Shown: positions 7,666-14,809 of the stretch, piece by piece
Numbering within the stretch: the stretch's first letter is position 1
How the letters are laid out: every line of letters starts with the position of its first letter
DNA from: Sediminispirochaeta sp.
Lineage (GTDB): Bacteria; Spirochaetota; Spirochaetia; DSM-16054; Sediminispirochaetaceae
Assembly (NCBI GenBank): GCA_011046055.1
Contig: DSBN01000056.1
Location: forward strand, 1 to 17,049
DNA length: 17,049 nt
Reading direction: 5' to 3'
Notes under the pieces: generated by a model
Databases searched by the model: none
The model's input: only the letters and a program-made list of their open reading frames with translations
What the model was told of the DNA's origin: nothing
Made by a program: the position numbers and the translations under genes

Positions 7666-8607
7666 ATGAATACCGTGTTTGGTCCCGTCCCGTCTAGACG
7701 ACTGGGACGGAGTCTGGGAATAAACAACATACCCCCCAAGGTCTGTTCCTATTCCTGCGTGTACTGTCAGCTCGGACGAGCCATCGAGATGAGTATGGTT
7801 CGGAGAAAGTTCTACGACCCCCGTGAGTTGATCGAGGAGACCGCCCGACGGGTGCGGGAGCTTCGAGATAAGGGCGAAGGCCTGGACTATGTAACCATAG
7901 TTCCCAACGGAGAACCAACTCTAGACCAAGATCTGGGCAGCTTGATCGCGGGCTTAAAAGAGCTCGAAGTACCGGTAGCCCTTATCACCAACTCCTCGTT
8001 GATGTGTGATCCGATTTTGAGGGAGGAGTTGCACCAATTGGACTGGATCTCGCTGAAAATCGACAGCGTGGACGAAGCGACGTGGCGGAAAATCGATCGA
8101 CCGCACAAAAATATCGACTTCAAAAAAATGCTCAACGGGATGAGAACCTTCGCCGAGACCTTCCCTGGAACTCTGACCACCGAAACCATGCTGGTCAAGG
8201 GCCTGAACGACGGAGCTGCGGGAGTCGAAGGGGTGGCTGATTTTCTCGACCTCCTCGAGCCGGCGAAGTCCTACATCTCTATCCCCACCCGTCCCCCCGC
8301 GGAACCCTGGGTAGAAGCTCCCGACGAAGTCTCCCTGGCCTTCGCCTACAGGGAGTTCAGCTCTCGAGTGGCCCATGTGGAGAACCTCATCGGCTACGAG
8401 GGGAACGCATTCAGCTTCACGGGGCGTCCTCGGGAAGACCTCTTGAGTATAACCTCGGTCCACCCCATGCGCCGTGAGGTGGTGGAGGAGCTGCTGCAGA
8501 AGAGCAAGGCTTCCTTGGCGCTGCTCGAGGAGCTGCTTCAGTCCGGGGAGCTGGTAGAGGTCGATTTCGACGAACACCGCTACTACGTGAGGGGTTTTCG
8601 CCGGTAG
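7666..8607 (+). CDS. Radical SAM protein, COG0731 (wyosine-type Fe-S oxidoreductase family)
   Basis: A 313-residue cytoplasmic radical SAM enzyme. Cys27, Cys31 and Cys34 in CSYSCVYC form the CX3CX2C motif for the SAM-binding [4Fe-4S] cluster; TIVPNGEPTLD supplies the GEP motif and LITNSS the next strand of the barrel. The N-terminal FGPVPSRRLGRSLGIN is diagnostic of the COG0731 group related to archaeal Taw1 and eukaryotic TYW1. Bacterial members lack a settled function. The last 70 residues look like a small winged-helix-type tail. The start at ATG 7666 is fixed by family alignment, although no Shine-Dalgarno precedes it. It is five nt upstream of the TauE-like gene and probably first in a three-gene operon. 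Confidence 0.88.
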   Translation: MNTVFGPVPSRRLGRSLGINNIPPKVCSYSCVYCQLGRAIEMSMVRRKFYDPRELIEETARRVRELRDKGEGLDYVTIVPNGEPTLDQDLGSLIAGLKELEVPVALITNSSLMCDPILREELHQLDWISLKIDSVDEATWRKIDRPHKNIDFKKMLNGMRTFAETFPGTLTTETMLVKGLNDGAAGVEGVADFLDLLEPAKSYISIPTRPPAEPWVEAPDEVSLAFAYREFSSRVAHVENLIGYEGNAFSFTGRPREDLLSITSVHPMRREVVEELLQKSKASLALLEELLQSGELVEVDFDEHRYYVRGFRR

Positions 8608-8612
8608 CGGGT

Positions 8613-9360
8613 ATGCTGACGCTGGCAATCGTCTTCTTGGGTTCTTTTGGGGCTACCGTACTCAGTTCGATCTCCGGGGGCGGAGCCGCGATATTCAGCC
8701 TACCGGTCTACCTCTGGGTTGGCTTGCCCCTGCCCCTGGCGGTGGCCACCAACAAAATCTGCGCGATCTTCTGGACTCCCGTCTCCTCGGTCAGTTACCT
8801 AAAAAAAAAAGAAAATCCACTGGCGTTTTCTCATGCTCTTCTCAGCTATCGGCCTCTTCGGCATCTACTTCGGTGTTCGAATGGTGCTCAGCGTCGATCC
8901 CTCGGTTTTCAAGCCTCTGGTCGGCGCAATCATCCTGCTGCTGGTAGTCTACACCTATCGCCACAAAGGGCTGGGGCTCGCCGCCGAACCGGCTGTCCCG
9001 ACGAAAAGCTCATTGCTGCTCTACCCGATAGCCTTTTTTATGGGTTTCTACGAATCTTTTCTAGGCTCGGGCAACGGGATCCTGTTCACCATAATGACCA
9101 GTCGATCCCGCGGCTACCAGCTTCAGACTGCTCTGGGCTATTACTTCGCCGCGGCTTTTGTTTGGGTGAGTCTGGCAACCGTGTTATACTTGAGTCACGG
9201 TATCGTCGATCCGCCGATCATGGCCTCCGCGATTTCTGGCTCGGTCCTGGGAGCCTATACGGGGGCGCGATGGGCCAGGAAAAAGGGCAATCCCTTCAGC
9301 CGGAAAGTTTTTTTGGTTGCCGGACTGGTGCTGGGACTAAAAATGCTATTTGACCTGTGA
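8613..9360 (+). pseudogene. TauE/SafE family membrane permease, frameshifted at an A10 tract
   Basis: Residues 1-66 (MLTLAIVFLGSFGATVLSSI, then SGGGAAIFSLP, ATNKICAIFW) are the N-terminal half of a TauE/SafE-type anion exporter and are read from 8613. At the A10 run (8801-8810) the frame must shift by +1; the rest (KIHWRFLMLFSAIGLFGIYF, then LDP-like SVDPSVFKPLVGAIILL, and GFYESFLGSGNG) continues in the other frame to TGA at 9360. Nine A residues would give one uninterrupted protein of 248 residues, the normal family length, with about seven membrane helices. An extra A in the genome, in the assembly, or a slippage-corrected gene are all possible. The start has a poor ribosome site and is probably coupled to the upstream gene. 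The transported anion (sulfite, sulfoacetate or similar) is unknown. Confidence 0.85.
8801..8810 (+). repeat. A10 homopolymer at the permease frameshift
   Basis: Ten consecutive A residues preceded by CCT and followed by GAAAA. It lies exactly where coding potential changes frame. Runs of nine or more A are known sites of replication slippage and of RNA polymerase slippage. Confidence 0.9.
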
Positions 9361-9396
9361 AGAAGGTAAAAAGTAGACCACGGAGGATACGAACAC

Positions 9397-10485
9397 ATGA
9401 ATGGGGGCAAAACAGGGCATGTTCGGCTCATTGGGCTCAGCGTGGTGCTGGCTTTGGCCGTGCTGAACGCGTGCCAGAGTCAGGATGAGGAGAGAAATTT
9501 CTATTCGGGACCGGAGGTGGATAGGGTGATCGAACAGAGAGCTATCAGGGATAAAGAGGAGCTTACCGGCCGAAAGCTTGCCGAGTACGGCTCCTTGATG
9601 GCGGAGGGACCGGTGATTCCGGGACTGTTCAACGCGGCGGTTCCCCAGGGCCTGGCTTATATTCCGCAGCAGAAGCTCTTGGCGATCTCCTCCTACATGA
9701 GCGACCGTCAAGCCTCGGTACTCATCTTCGTTTCATTGGAAGACGGGGGGCTGCACAAGGCTTTGAGCCTGGAGAACGTCGACGGCAGCGCCCACCGGGG
9801 GCACGTTGGCGGTTTGGCGGTGGTCGGCGACCGGCTCTGGATCGCCTCGGGGAAGGAGTTTTATTCCGTCCCCCTGGTGAAGGTGGAGGAAGCTAAGGAC
9901 GGCGGGAAGCTCACCCTGCCGCCGGCGGCCTACAGCGAGGTGAACTGCGATACCGCCGCTTCTCATGGTGAGACTTTGTTGATAGGCGAGTTCTGGAGTG
10001 ACGATGAACGTTATCCCACCGCGGACTCTCACAAGATATCGACTCCCGGCGGCAGCAGGTATTCGGCCTTGATGGCCGGCTTCAGTTTGGAAGAGAGTCC
10101 GACCGGCTGGGTGGAGCCAGATTTTTTACTCTCAATCCCCGACAAGGTGCAGGGGGCTGTTTTCTTTGATGATAAGATAATTTTGAGCCGATCCTACGGA
10201 CGCCGGAACTTGAGTGAGCTCAGTATTTACCGCTCGCCCATGTCAAGCGAAGAGCCCGATGTGTTTGTCCTGAGAAATGGAACAAGCAGTCCGTTGTGGT
10301 ATCTCGAGGAGGAGTATCTGATGAAAAAAATAGCTGCCCCTCCGATGAGCGAGGGGATCAGCCTTGTCGGGGACAGAATCGCGGTGCTCTACGAATCCGG
10401 CGCCGACACTTACCGCTACAGCGCCCGTTTCCCGCAGGATAGAATCCATTTTCTGGATCTGAACCGTCTGATAGATTCTCCTTAG
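9397..10485 (+). CDS. Exported lipoprotein, probable beta-propeller, function unknown
   Basis: A 362-residue protein. Residues 1-25 are a signal peptide (Lys5 and Arg10, hydrophobic core 11-22) ending in LNAC, a relaxed lipobox of the kind accepted in spirochaetes, with lipidated Cys26. The mature part shows repeated four-strand patterns: VPQGLAYIPQQKLLAISSYM, RGHVGGLAVVGDRLWIAS, SHGETLLIGEFW, DKVQGAVFFDDKIILSRSYG and GISLVGDRIAVLYESG. These resemble blades of a six-bladed propeller, with the GHVGGLAV motif of an uncharacterised secreted propeller group. No catalytic residues are recognised. The ATG at 9397 has a GGAGG site at 9382-9386. It lies 36 nt after the permease and ends TAG, 23 nt from a convergent gene. 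Confidence 0.75.
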   Translation: MNGGKTGHVRLIGLSVVLALAVLNACQSQDEERNFYSGPEVDRVIEQRAIRDKEELTGRKLAEYGSLMAEGPVIPGLFNAAVPQGLAYIPQQKLLAISSYMSDRQASVLIFVSLEDGGLHKALSLENVDGSAHRGHVGGLAVVGDRLWIASGKEFYSVPLVKVEEAKDGGKLTLPPAAYSEVNCDTAASHGETLLIGEFWSDDERYPTADSHKISTPGGSRYSALMAGFSLEESPTGWVEPDFLLSIPDKVQGAVFFDDKIILSRSYGRRNLSELSIYRSPMSSEEPDVFVLRNGTSSPLWYLEEEYLMKKIAAPPMSEGISLVGDRIAVLYESGADTYRYSARFPQDRIHFLDLNRLIDSP

Positions 10486-10508
10486 GTACTGAGGCGCTGC
10501 TGAGAACG

Positions 10509-10847
10509 CTACTGTTTGGAGAGCTTTCCGGAGGTGTAGGCCTGGTAGGCCTCTTTGACGCTCATCGAAGAGGCGCCGATGTAGACGGTGATCCCCGCCG
10601 CCTGGATCACCGAGGCGGCGTTGCCCCCGGGACCGTTGCCGGTGATCAAAACCTGCGCACCCGCTTCAGCGAGCTTTTGGGCGGTTTTGGGACCCGCCCC
10701 GTGGGCTTCACTCTGAACCTCTCGGTTGTCCAAACTCGTCTCCTCTCCACTCTGTTCATCGTAGATGAACAGGTATTCGGTTCTCCCGAAGCGGGGATCC
10801 ATTTCGGCGTCCCAGTCTTTACCCTTGGTGGTGAATGCTATTTTCAT
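10509..10847 (-). CDS. NifX/NifB-C-type cofactor-binding protein (orange-protein-like)
   Basis: A 112-residue protein of the dinitrogenase iron-molybdenum cofactor family (Pfam Nitro_FeMo-Co). MKIAFTT, then DPRFGRTEYLFIYD, HGAGPKTAQKLAEAGAQVLI, TGNGPGGNAASVIQAAGI and the VKEAYQAYTSGKL tail follow the family order. It has no cysteine, as is common here. No nif genes are nearby. The context with two ferredoxin-MinD ATPases resembles the orange protein (ORP) complex of Desulfovibrio, whose NifX-fold member carries a Mo-Cu-S cluster, so a metal-sulfur carrier or sensor role is inferred. It has a GGAG ribosome site in the end of the upstream gene and is the last gene of a four-gene operon. It ends TAG. 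Confidence 0.87.
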   Translation of the reverse strand: MKIAFTTKGKDWDAEMDPRFGRTEYLFIYDEQSGEETSLDNREVQSEAHGAGPKTAQKLAEAGAQVLITGNGPGGNAASVIQAAGITVYIGASSMSVKEAYQAYTSGKLSKQ

Positions 10848-10851
10848 TTTC

Positions 10852-11739
10852 TTACTCCTTTGTCTCGCTTTCTAATATTTTTAGGACCTGCTGCCAGGTC
10901 TCGGAAACGGTCTGCCTTAGATTCTGGTCCCATTCGACAACGGTCTTTCCGTTGGTCATCGCTGCGGTGAACTCCTCGTTGTAGGGGATCTTGGCCAGGT
11001 AATGGATCTGCTCATCCTGAAGTAGAGTCTCTATCTCTTGAAGGATCTGGGGGTTCAAATCGGCTTTGTTCACCACGCAACCCGCCGGGATTTTGAATTT
11101 TTTGACCAGTTGATATACCCGTTTCAGATCGTGAAGTCCCGACACCGTCGGTTCGGTGACCAGGACGACGAAGGAGGCGCCGGAGAGCGAGGAGACCACC
11201 GGGCATCCGATGCCAGGAGAGCCGTCCACCAGCACCATTGCCTTGCCCAACTCTTCGGCCACCGATTTGGCCTCGTTTTTGACCCTGGCTACAAGCTTGC
11301 CCGAATTGTCAGCGCCGATTTTCAAGGCGGCGTGGACCATTTTGGTGTCGGTCTTTATCGAAGAGACGTAGAGCTCTCCCACTTGTTCGGAGTTGTTGCT
11401 GATCGCTTGAACGGGGCAGACCCGTGCGCAGTACCCACAGCCTTCGCAGCTGAGGGGGGCGACGATATGGCTCCGTTCACTGACGGAGATGGCGTCGAAC
11501 CGGCAAACCTGACGACATATTCCGCAATTGGTGCAGATATCAGGATCGATGACGGCGACTTCACCGCTGAAAAACTCCTCCCGGGAGGAGAAATCCGGTT
11601 CGAGGAGGAGGTGCATGTCCGCGGCGTCGACGTCGCAGTCGGCCACCACGGTCTCTCCTCCCGCCAGAACTGCGAAGGAGGCGGTCAGAGAGGTCTTGCC
11701 GGTGCCCCCTTTGCCCGAGATGACTACTATTTCTTTCAT
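10852..11739 (-). CDS. MinD/Mrp-type ATPase with inserted 2[4Fe-4S] ferredoxin domain (second copy)
   Basis: A 295-residue cytoplasmic P-loop ATPase. The deviant Walker A motif GKGGTGKTS (9-17) has the signature lysine of the MinD/ParA/Mrp class, and DCDVDAAD (34-41) follows. Two ferredoxin motifs are inserted: Cys69, 72, 75, 79 and Cys98, 101, 104, 108 followed by Pro. VLVDGSPGIGCPV (about 170-182) is the Walker B/switch II region. Archaea and anaerobic bacteria often encode such hybrids in pairs. They probably couple ATP hydrolysis to Fe-S-dependent assembly or positioning; the substrate is unknown. Its ATG overlaps the TGA of the first copy by four bases, with a GGAAGGAGAG Shine-Dalgarno inside that gene. 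It shares architecture with its neighbour but is clearly diverged, so the duplication is old. Confidence 0.92.
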   Translation of the reverse strand: MKEIVVISGKGGTGKTSLTASFAVLAGGETVVADCDVDAADMHLLLEPDFSSREEFFSGEVAVIDPDICTNCGICRQVCRFDAISVSERSHIVAPLSCEGCGYCARVCPVQAISNNSEQVGELYVSSIKTDTKMVHAALKIGADNSGKLVARVKNEAKSVAEELGKAMVLVDGSPGIGCPVVSSLSGASFVVLVTEPTVSGLHDLKRVYQLVKKFKIPAGCVVNKADLNPQILQEIETLLQDEQIHYLAKIPYNEEFTAAMTNGKTVVEWDQNLRQTVSETWQQVLKILESETKE

Positions 11740-12602
11740 GACCGACTCTCCTTCCGTCGCTCGAGAATGTAGAGGCGAATCTTCTCCAAGGCGTTTTTCA
11801 CCTCCGGTATAGAGGGATATAGGAGCTCCCCCCGCGAGTAGAGTTCGGCGATTTTCCGGTGGTTGGGTATGGTAGTGATTATGTCGATACTTTGCTCGGC
11901 GCAGTAGCGTTCCACCCGATCATCCCCCAGTCCATGACGATTGATGACCACGCCGAACTCGACTCCCAGCTCCCGCATAGTCTCCACGGCGAGCTTCAGA
12001 TCGTGGAGGCCGAAGGGCGTGGGCTCGGTGACCAGGATCACCAGATCCGCCTCTTTGGTGACTTCGATCACCGGGCAGGATGTGCCCGGCGGTGAGTCGT
12101 AGATTAGATACTCCCGGTCCCCGAAACTGCCGTTCATCTGTTTCAGGGTCTGTTTGATCAGGGGCACCGCCTGTTCTTCTCCAATGTTGAGCTGACTCTC
12201 GACAAAGTCGAGCGGCCCTCTTCGGAAAACGGTGAGCTCTCCCATCTTTTGCGGGATCATGGGTAGCGATCCGGTGGGGCAGAGCTCGGAACAGGCGTAG
12301 CAGCCGTGGCAGAGCTCGGGGAAGACCATTATCTGCTGACCCAACTTGAGCACCGCGTTGAAATTGCAAACCAACTGGCAGGTTCCGCACAAATCGCATT
12401 GCGCGGGATTCCAACGGGGTACGTATTTGAACTTGTCGTGCCGTTCGATCTCTTCACCCTGAACGTAGAGACCCGAGTTGGGCTCCTCCACATCCAGATC
12501 CCCCAGCGCGACTCTCGCTGATTCCGACAAGTATACGGCCAAATTGGTGGAAAGGGTCGTTTTCCCAGTACCCCCTTTGCCGCTGGCTATGGCGATCTTC
12601 AT
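11736..12602 (-). CDS. MinD/Mrp-type ATPase with inserted 2[4Fe-4S] ferredoxin domain (first copy)
   Basis: A 288-residue partner of the next gene. Walker A GKGGTGKTT (8-16), GDLDVEEPN (34-42), ferredoxin cysteines 69, 72, 75, 79 and 98, 101, 104, 108 (CHGCYACSELCP), YDSPPGTSCPV (about 168-178) and the VTEPTPFGLHDL block are all intact. It is expected to form homo- or heterodimers with the second copy. Start ATG at 12602 overlaps the DUF134 stop codon (ATGA), with GAGG seven bases before. The pair plus a NifX-like protein is a recurrent neighbourhood in obligate anaerobes, and in Desulfovibrio it belongs to the orange-protein complex linked to cell division. That link is family knowledge and not shown by this sequence. 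Confidence 0.92.
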   Translation of the reverse strand: MKIAIASGKGGTGKTTLSTNLAVYLSESARVALGDLDVEEPNSGLYVQGEEIERHDKFKYVPRWNPAQCDLCGTCQLVCNFNAVLKLGQQIMVFPELCHGCYACSELCPTGSLPMIPQKMGELTVFRRGPLDFVESQLNIGEEQAVPLIKQTLKQMNGSFGDREYLIYDSPPGTSCPVIEVTKEADLVILVTEPTPFGLHDLKLAVETMRELGVEFGVVINRHGLGDDRVERYCAEQSIDIITTIPNHRKIAELYSRGELLYPSIPEVKNALEKIRLYILERRKESRS

Positions 12603-13075
12603 TTTTCCTCACTTCCTCTTTGTTCTTCGTGTTTGCGGCAGCACTGGCCGTGGCCGAATCCGCCGGCCAGGTCGACCAGCTTGGACGATCCGCAGGAGGG
12701 GCAGCTGGTGAGTTCTTCCGGCAGAGGTCCCCCCATATTTGTTTTGAACATATGTCCGCAATCCTGGCATTTGATCATATTGTCCCGAAAATGAACCTGC
12801 CCGCCGCCGATGATCAGGTGACGGCCTTCTACCAGAAAACGGCTCAGTTTGTTTCTCGCTTTTTCCAGCAAACGGGTGAAGGTCGGTCGAGAAATCTCCA
12901 TTTCCACTGCCGCTTCCCGGTGCTCGAGGCCGAGGTAGTCCACCAAACGCAGGGCCTCGTACTCGTCCAGGCCCAGGGGGAGCTTCCTCAACCGACTGCC
13001 GGGGACTCCCCCGGGCTTGAAATCGGCGTACAGCGGCGGGATCTCTACAAATCTCTCTTTCATGGGTCGGGACAT
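12599..13075 (-). CDS. DUF134-family DNA-binding protein with zinc ribbon
   Basis: A 158-residue probable transcription regulator (COG1342). The N-terminal MSRPMKER, PGGVPGSRLRKLPLGLDEYE and EALRLVDYLGLEHREAA are the DUF134 signature, and the helix-turn-helix (about 50-80) contains EISRPTFTRLLEKARNKL. Cys103, Cys106, Cys125 and Cys128 form a zinc-ribbon or Fe-S site, and a GFGHGQCC tail adds Cys145 and Cys146. As first gene of the MinD-MinD-NifX operon it most likely autoregulates that operon in response to metal or redox state (inference). The start at 13075 is fixed by the family N-terminus. It has no Shine-Dalgarno, and the -10 box ends six bases before it. Confidence 0.88.
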   Translation of the reverse strand: MSRPMKERFVEIPPLYADFKPGGVPGSRLRKLPLGLDEYEALRLVDYLGLEHREAAVEMEISRPTFTRLLEKARNKLSRFLVEGRHLIIGGGQVHFRDNMIKCQDCGHMFKTNMGGPLPEELTSCPSCGSSKLVDLAGGFGHGQCCRKHEEQRGSEEK

Positions 13076-13081
13076 AGTTTC

Positions 13082-13110
13082 AGAATAATGAACATAAGTT
13101 CATAAGTCAA
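13082..13110 (-). promoter_or_regulatory. Promoter of the DUF134-MinD operon with an inverted repeat in the spacer
   Basis: Minus strand: TTGACT (13110-13105), 17-base spacer, TATTCT (13087-13082), six bases, ATG. Between the two boxes lies a perfect inverted repeat, ATGAAC, four bases, GTTCAT (13088-13103), and a direct repeat CATAAGT at 13093 and 13101. A protein bound there would block RNA polymerase, so this is a likely operator. Confidence 0.6.
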
Positions 13111-13193
13111 GCAGCTTAGTATCTTTTTTTGAGCCCAAGGAGATTGGCTCGATACAAAAAGACGGCATTGGCGGATAAGACGCCCGCGGCGGA

Positions 13194-13222
13194 TTGCTTA
13201 ATCTCTCGCCAATAAGTATGAT
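13194..13222 (+). promoter_or_regulatory. Candidate upstream promoter of the sensor kinase
   Basis: TTGCTT (13194-13199), 17 bases, TATGAT (13217-13222). It would give a leader of about 94 nt that includes both hairpins at 13258-13310. Confidence 0.4.
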
Positions 13223-13257
13223 TGTGGACGGGAGCGCTAATTTATAACAGTTTCTCC

Positions 13258-13272
13258 TGCCGCTTCGCGGCA
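13258..13272 (+). other. Small hairpin in the kinase upstream region
   Basis: TGCCGC, loop TTC, GCGGCA: a perfect six-bp stem with a three-base loop, ten bases before the larger palindrome at 13283. It may act with that palindrome as a leader structure or operator half. Confidence 0.4.
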
Positions 13273-13282
13273 ACCGAAACAA

Positions 13283-13310
13283 CGAAAACAGCCGGGTACG
13301 GCTGTTTTCG
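13283..13310. promoter_or_regulatory. Perfect 12-bp-stem palindrome immediately before the kinase gene
   Basis: CGAAAACAGCCG, loop GGTA, CGGCTGTTTTCG. All 12 pairs are perfect. It ends directly at TATTAG (13311-13316), a -10-like hexamer six bases before the ATG at 13323. It is either an operator over the -35 zone or, if transcribed from upstream, an attenuator-like RNA stem; the run of four T residues is inside the stem, so it is not a standard terminator. Confidence 0.6.
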
Positions 13311-13322
13311 TATTAGAAGCGT

Positions 13323-14717
13323 ATGAAAAACGGCAAGAAGATAAAAAGAGTCAGTCTCATTTTCCTTTTGATCTCGCTGTTCTGGACCTCCGTGCTGACT
13401 TCGGTAGCTTTTCTGGGGCGGCGAGAGGTCGACAAGGCCAACCGCCTCCTGGCGGAAACCGCAGCCTCGGCTTTTTTGCAGCAAATGACCATGACCCGGA
13501 GCTGGAGTGCTTCCCACGGAGGGGTGTACGTACCCCTGACCGAGGAGACTCCGCCCAACCCCTACCTACGGGTACCCGAGCGGGATATTACCAGCCTGGA
13601 AGGGCGCCGTTTCACCTTGGTAAACCCCGCCAATATGACTCGGGAGATCTTCGATCTGTTTAACGAAACTGAGGGCATCACGGGCAAGATAAAGTCTCTG
13701 AAACCGCTCAACCCGAATAACGCCCCCGACGATTGGGAAGAGGAGATACTCCGGGGCTTTGAGCAGGGGATAGAGGAGGCTTCAAAAGTCGTCGATATCG
13801 AAGGGTCGCAGCTGCTTCGCTTCATGGTCCCTCTGGAGACCGAACGAGCCTGTCTGCGCTGTCATGCTGACCAAGGCTACCAGGTAGGAGATATTCGAGG
13901 GGGGCTGTCGCTGCAGATGCCTTACCAGACCTACGCGGAGTCCGCCGTCGGGACCTACGGACTCTTTTTGACCGCCCTCTTGATGCTGGGGCTGTTGGGC
14001 TATTTGGGGCTCTACGCATCGTGGTTCGCGACGAAACGGCTCATCGACAACCTGTACGCGAACAACGCTCTGTTGGAAGAGAGCTCCCAGAAAAACGAGC
14101 TTTTCCGTCGTGAGGCGGACCATCGGATAAAGAACAACCTCTCGCTGATCCAGGCTCTAATAAATCTGCAGATTCTGGAGAACGAAGAGAAGTCTCCTGG
14201 TGAGGAAGAGGTTCTGAACAACCAGCTGTTGGGGATTAGACGAAGAATAGAGGTGATCGCCTCGCTGCACAACGACCTTCATTTGATGAGCTCCCAAACT
14301 CAGCAGGTGGGGATAAAGCCCTTTCTGTCACGGATTGTCAAAAACACGTTACACCACTTTTTTCACGAGGAGATCTCTTACAGGGAGGATATCGACGATT
14401 TGACTGCCGCCCCCAGTGACGCGGTGAACTACGGCATGATTCTCAGCGAGATGCTCCTCAACGCGCTCAAGCACGGCAGCTTAACCGAAGCCGATGAGGA
14501 TCTGGTCGTCTCCTTCAAGGAAAACAGCACCGGAGGTATCGAGCTGCTGGTGTCCAACCCGCTGGGGGACAAGGAGACAGTTGCGGCGTCCTCAAGCGAT
14601 GGCGGTTTCGGTTCTGATCTTCTGCGCTCCTTGGCCGGGGCTTTGGAGGGGAAGCTTGATATGAGGATCGAGGGGGAGCGCTTCGTTGCGGTCTGCAGCT
14701 TTCCTCCCCGAGCTTGA
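13323..14717 (+). CDS. Sensor histidine kinase with periplasmic CxxCH (Tll0287/DUF3365-like) domain
   Basis: A 464-residue inner-membrane kinase. Helix 1 is at about 9-31 and helix 2 at about 211-233. The periplasmic domain between them carries Cys177-Leu-Arg-Cys180-His181, a c-type haem motif, followed by GDIRGGLSLQMP as in Tll0287-like (DUF3365) domains. The cytoplasmic part has a HisKA_2-type H box (ADHRIKNNLSLIQALINLQ, phospho-acceptor His267), an N box with Asn380 (LSEMLLNALKHG) and a short G box DGGFGSDLL (426-434). It should sense redox state or a small haem ligand and pass phosphate to an unlinked response regulator, since none is adjacent. No Shine-Dalgarno is seen before the ATG. 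It is divergent from the DUF134 operon across 247 bases. It ends TGA. Confidence 0.87.
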   Translation: MKNGKKIKRVSLIFLLISLFWTSVLTSVAFLGRREVDKANRLLAETAASAFLQQMTMTRSWSASHGGVYVPLTEETPPNPYLRVPERDITSLEGRRFTLVNPANMTREIFDLFNETEGITGKIKSLKPLNPNNAPDDWEEEILRGFEQGIEEASKVVDIEGSQLLRFMVPLETERACLRCHADQGYQVGDIRGGLSLQMPYQTYAESAVGTYGLFLTALLMLGLLGYLGLYASWFATKRLIDNLYANNALLEESSQKNELFRREADHRIKNNLSLIQALINLQILENEEKSPGEEEVLNNQLLGIRRRIEVIASLHNDLHLMSSQTQQVGIKPFLSRIVKNTLHHFFHEEISYREDIDDLTAAPSDAVNYGMILSEMLLNALKHGSLTEADEDLVVSFKENSTGGIELLVSNPLGDKETVAASSSDGGFGSDLLRSLAGALEGKLDMRIEGERFVAVCSFPPRA

Positions 14718-14794
14718 CCGTGAGAGCTCTTGCGCTTCCAAAATATGCTAATTCCCGCCGAGTGGCAGGAGAACTATTAAATTTTGCCAATAGT

Positions 14795-14803
14795 TGGTAC
14801 AAT
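14795..14803 (+). promoter_or_regulatory. Extended -10 promoter of the C_GCAxxG_C_C gene
   Basis: TGGTACAAT, an extended -10 with five of six core matches, followed by six bases and the ATG at 14810. The message would begin at the start codon. No Shine-Dalgarno and no good -35 are seen. Confidence 0.45.
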
Positions 14804-14809
14804 CCGTCC

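Noticed and set aside
3921..13094. Shared 10-mer ATAATGAACA at 3921 and 13085, as if a common regulator site.
   Set aside because: The two copies have different relations to their promoters and palindromes, and an AT-rich 10-mer shared by two intergenic regions can occur by chance.
13225..13316. A c-di-GMP-I riboswitch, suggested by CAGCCGGGTA near the kinase gene.
   Set aside because: The remaining conserved core of that riboswitch is absent and the stretch is fully explained by a simple 12-bp palindrome.
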